A stretch of DNA of 7,679 nt from the NCBI GenBank assembly GCA_030426445.1, contig JAUHYS010000094.1:1-7679 (forward strand), given 5' to 3'. Position 1 is the stretch's first letter. Every line of letters starts with the position of its first letter. This document shows positions 5,862 to 7,679 of the stretch, one piece after another. The position numbers and the translations under genes are program-made. This DNA comes from a bacterium (lineage in GTDB: Bacteria > UBA10199 > DSSB01). The notes under the pieces were generated by a model. The model saw only the letters and a list, made by a program, of their open reading frames with translations, did no database searches and was not told the DNA's origin.

Positions 5862-6014
5862 TTCAGTGGGGAAGCATAGTTTTTTCAGCCAGCGACCTCA
5901 TTTGGTTGAAAATTCACGTACTCCAAACCTGGTTTTAATTCTAAGCAATAAACAATAATAAATTGCTTGAAGCACTACCATAAAATCAGAATGATTGATT
6001 CTAGGAGAGTCATT
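5862..6014 (+). promoter_or_regulatory. Structured 5' leader of the lipoprotein mRNA
   Basis: Three hairpins can form. Arms TTTTCAGCCA (5882-5891) and TGGTTGAAAA (5903-5912) pair over 10 bp with one G-U. AAGCAAT (5943-5949) and ATTGCTT (5962-5968) pair over 7 bp. AATGATT (5990-5996) and AGTCATT (6008-6014) pair over 7 bp with one G-U. The loop of the last contains AGGAG (6003-6007), the Shine-Dalgarno sequence, 7 bases before the ATG. I do not recognise a known riboswitch or small RNA. The hairpins were found by eye without folding energies. Confidence 0.4.
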
Positions 6015-7001
6015 ATGAAACGTTTAAAAAATATGAAAATTTTATTACTCTTGTTAGCAAGCTTGAGTTTTGTCGCTGTAGGCTGCGGTAGCAGTGATCC
6101 TGAACCCGCACCTACACCTACACCCAACCCTTCACCGGAGCCCACGCCCAATCCAACCCCTGAACCAGAGCCCGAACCAGAGCCGGAGCCAGACCCTTAT
6201 CTTCCTACTATTCAGCTGGATGGGAATGACTCCGAGATTAAAATTACCAACGGTGAAGGCGAAATCGCCGAAGTCAAAGTGATTGCAAGTATGCCAGAGG
6301 GTCTTGTAGAGTATCAAGTCAATTCTGACTTGGGTTATGAGGAAATCATTGCTGGAGAAGGTCAAGAACTATTTATTCAAGACTTTGCCTATCCAACCGA
6401 AGGTTTGGATCCGGTTGTAGAGACTTTTACCTTTACTGTAGTCGATGAAGCGGGTGAAGAAGCCAGTGTTGACTTTGTTGTGGATATTTTACCAGCTCCA
6501 ATTAATTACACTATTGTTTTAGATAATATCTACGACCCTAACGATCCAGATGGTATTGATATGGGTGGGGGAGTTTTCCTTAATCTCGCCACTGCTAGTA
6601 TTCATTCGCCTAATCATATCATTGCTTTTCCTGAGTTTGTAAGCGATGTGGATCTCTTTTACCTTCGCAGTGACGAGAATCCACGTTTAGTTTACCCTGG
6701 ACTGGAAGCTGTTCAATACCTTTTTACTACTTTGAACTGGGACGCTAATTTTAATGTGACTGAGCTTAAAGTTAGCACTCAAGAGGACTTTGATGCCATT
6801 GCTAATATTGGTTTAACCCATCTCGAGCGTATTGGTCTTCTAGATTCCAACTTTGATCCAGATGGTATTAACGCGAATCAGATTTATAACTCTAACCCAT
6901 ATATGAGTTTCCGTACCGCTGCGGGTAATATTGGAATGATAAATGCCTCAGCAGGACAAGATTGGGATGAGGTTGTCATCGAAGTATGGGTTAATCAGTA
7001 G
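6015..7001 (+). CDS. Acidic lipoprotein with Pro/Glu linker and Ig-like plus C-terminal domain
   Basis: This is a 328-residue lipoprotein. Residues 1-23 form a signal with core ILLLLLASLSFV, and the lipobox AVGC makes Cys24 the lipidated residue; Gly-Ser-Ser follows, with no Asp at +2, so outer-membrane sorting is plausible. Residues 29-64 are a Pro-rich, increasingly Pro-Glu linker. Residues 65-160 are beta-rich and end in FTFTVVDEAGEEASVDFVVDI, like an Ig/cadherin-type fold. Residues 163-328 form another domain with GGGVFLNLATASI, a VDLFYLR strand, EDFDAI and the ending FRTAAGNIGMINASAGQDWDEVVIEVWV. This resembles C-terminal domains of Bacteroidota-type surface lipoproteins, from memory. 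There are no catalytic motifs; a surface or structural role is inferred. ATG 6015 is supported by AGGAG 7 bases upstream and by the signal peptide; upstream in-frame starts (TTG 5967, ATG 5991) lack both. Confidence 0.8.
   Translation: MKRLKNMKILLLLLASLSFVAVGCGSSDPEPAPTPTPNPSPEPTPNPTPEPEPEPEPEPDPYLPTIQLDGNDSEIKITNGEGEIAEVKVIASMPEGLVEYQVNSDLGYEEIIAGEGQELFIQDFAYPTEGLDPVVETFTFTVVDEAGEEASVDFVVDILPAPINYTIVLDNIYDPNDPDGIDMGGGVFLNLATASIHSPNHIIAFPEFVSDVDLFYLRSDENPRLVYPGLEAVQYLFTTLNWDANFNVTELKVSTQEDFDAIANIGLTHLERIGLLDSNFDPDGINANQIYNSNPYMSFRTAAGNIGMINASAGQDWDEVVIEVWVNQ
6099..6206 (+). repeat. Pro/Glu-coding simple repeat in the lipoprotein gene
   Basis: This segment codes residues 29-64, alternating Pro with Thr, Asn, Ser and then Glu, as imperfect 6-base units of the form GARCCN. 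The extended linker would hold the globular domains away from the membrane. Such repeats change length by slippage, so copy number may vary between strains. Confidence 0.75.
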
Positions 7002-7075
7002 AGCTGTAAACTAAGATAGCCCTGACAATTAAAAAGAATTTAGGCTAAATTTTAGAATTAATAAATTATTTTGTG

Positions 7076-7111
7076 CCCCAATCTAGTTTTTAGATTGGGG
7101 TTTTTATTTTT
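7076..7111 (+). terminator. Strong intrinsic terminator after the lipoprotein gene
   Basis: CCCCAATCTA (7076-7085) and TAGATTGGGG (7091-7100) form a perfect 10-bp stem with a 5-base loop, followed directly by a T-rich tract (7101-7111). It is the best terminator in the window. Its 3' end is only about 25 bases before the hemN start, so hemN must either start inside a very short space or depend on read-through. Confidence 0.92.
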
Positions 7112-7136
7112 ATGAGACTTTGCTACGAGTTAAATT

Positions 7137-7679
7137 ATGGATTTATCTTCTCTTCTCAAAAAGTATAACGTTGCGGGTCCGCGCTATACTAGCTACCCAA
7201 CGGTTCCTGTGTGGACTTCTCAAGTTACAGAAGAGGACTATCAAAATGCCTTGTCCGCTTTAAAACCCGAAGAAAAATTATCGCTTTATTTTCATATTCC
7301 TTTTTGCCAAAAGCTTTGCCACTTTTGTGGTTGTATGCGTGTCATTACTCAGGATCATCAACGTACAAAAACATATCTGCAGGCTTTAATGAAAGAAATG
7401 CAAATGGTGCATAATAAAATAGGCATTGCACGGCCTAAAGTTTGCCAGATTCATTTTGGAGGAGGGACCCCTAATTTTCTTCAGCCTGAAGAATTGCAGA
7501 ATATTTTTATTCAAATACAAAAGCTTTTTCAAATAGAAGATAATGCTGAAATTGCCATTGAGATGCATCCGCGAACTAGTACCCAAGCCTTTTGTGAAAT
7601 GTTGAAAACGTTGGGTTTTAATCGTATTTCTCTTGGGGTGCAGGACTTTGATGATCAGGTTCAGGCTCTGATTAATCGT
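7137..7679 (+). CDS. hemN: Oxygen-independent coproporphyrinogen III dehydrogenase, N-terminal part
   Basis: These are the first 181 codons of a gene that runs off the window, of about 450-460 residues in the family. HemN uses S-adenosylmethionine and a [4Fe-4S] cluster to decarboxylate coproporphyrinogen III to protoporphyrinogen IX, the oxygen-free step of haem synthesis, in the cytosol. Visible features are the N-terminal GPRYTSYPT (14-22), Tyr51 in YFHIPFC, the radical-SAM cluster CQKLCHFCGC with Cys57, Cys61 and Cys64 plus the HemN-type extra Cys66, the SAM-contact GGGTP (108-112), and GFNRISLGVQDF (160-171). CHFCGC rather than CxFC alone separates true HemN from HemW-type paralogues. 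Residues 142-146 read EMHPR where, as I recall, E. coli has EVDPR. The start at 7137 has only a weak GAG at 7127-7129. It follows the lipoprotein terminator and is a separate unit or under attenuation. Confidence 0.93.
   Translation, partial: MDLSSLLKKYNVAGPRYTSYPTVPVWTSQVTEEDYQNALSALKPEEKLSLYFHIPFCQKLCHFCGCMRVITQDHQRTKTYLQALMKEMQMVHNKIGIARPKVCQIHFGGGTPNFLQPEELQNIFIQIQKLFQIEDNAEIAIEMHPRTSTQAFCEMLKTLGFNRISLGVQDFDDQVQALINR

Noticed and set aside
5862..5970. Possible 6S or signal-recognition-particle RNA in the lipoprotein leader
   Set aside because: The short GGGGAAGCA segment looked suggestive, but the surrounding sequence does not form the closed stem or conserved loops of either RNA.
5967..6014. 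Upstream TTG (5967) and ATG (5991) starts for the lipoprotein
   Set aside because: Neither has a Shine-Dalgarno sequence, and both would place charged residues in front of a well-formed lipoprotein signal that starts at 6015.
7211..7586. Small open frames overlapping hemN on both strands
   Set aside because: They are out-of-frame shadows of hemN, whose radical-SAM motifs are unambiguous.
1..7679. CRISPR array, tRNA, rRNA, phage or toxin-antitoxin genes
   Set aside because: No spaced direct repeats, tRNA-like arms or TTC-arm motifs, or hallmark proteins of these systems were seen.

Overview
The window reads as a stretch of a moderately AT-rich Gram-negative genome. The evidence is a C-terminally aromatic outer-membrane beta-barrel, a lipobox lipoprotein with a long Pro/Glu linker, a patatin-type lipase, a membrane-anchored acyltransferase and the anaerobic haem enzyme HemN. 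The style of the barrel and lipoprotein resembles bacteria formerly grouped as Deltaproteobacteria (myxobacterial or bdellovibrio-like groups), but no marker here fixes the phylum. All supported genes are on the + strand.

Layout. (1) 190-939 is one open frame whose first half is a secreted S-layer-homology (SLH) protein and whose second half is the C-terminal quarter of the chaperonin GroEL. They meet at a segment (508-537) that fits both families, and codon choice changes there. This is either an assembly chimera joining two organisms or a microhomology recombination product; it should not be read as a normal gene. (2) 940-1359 is intergenic and holds an intrinsic terminator, two hairpins and a promoter. 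(3) 1360-4796 is a two-gene operon, an outer-membrane beta-barrel followed by a large membrane-anchored acyltransferase, joined by a TAATG stop/start overlap. (4) 4793-4943 holds a GTAGGG-type palindrome that supplies the acyltransferase stop codon, then an ~82-bp element with ends like those of IS6-family insertion sequences, then a candidate promoter. (5) 4944-5816 is a YjjU-like patatin phospholipase. (6) 5817-6014 is a promoter and structured leader for (7) the lipoprotein at 6015-7001, which ends in a strong terminator. (8) 7137 to the window edge is the first 181 codons of hemN.

How the genes may work together. The barrel, acyltransferase and patatin suggest an envelope-lipid theme: one enzyme able to remove acyl chains and one able to add them, next to an outer-membrane protein. 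This is inferred from adjacency only. The lipoprotein and hemN have their own signals and look like separate transcription units.

The strongest items for follow-up are the SLH::GroEL seam, the small IS6-like element that may drive the patatin gene, and the Glu-to-Gln change in acyltransferase motif III. I did not find a convincing new multi-gene system.
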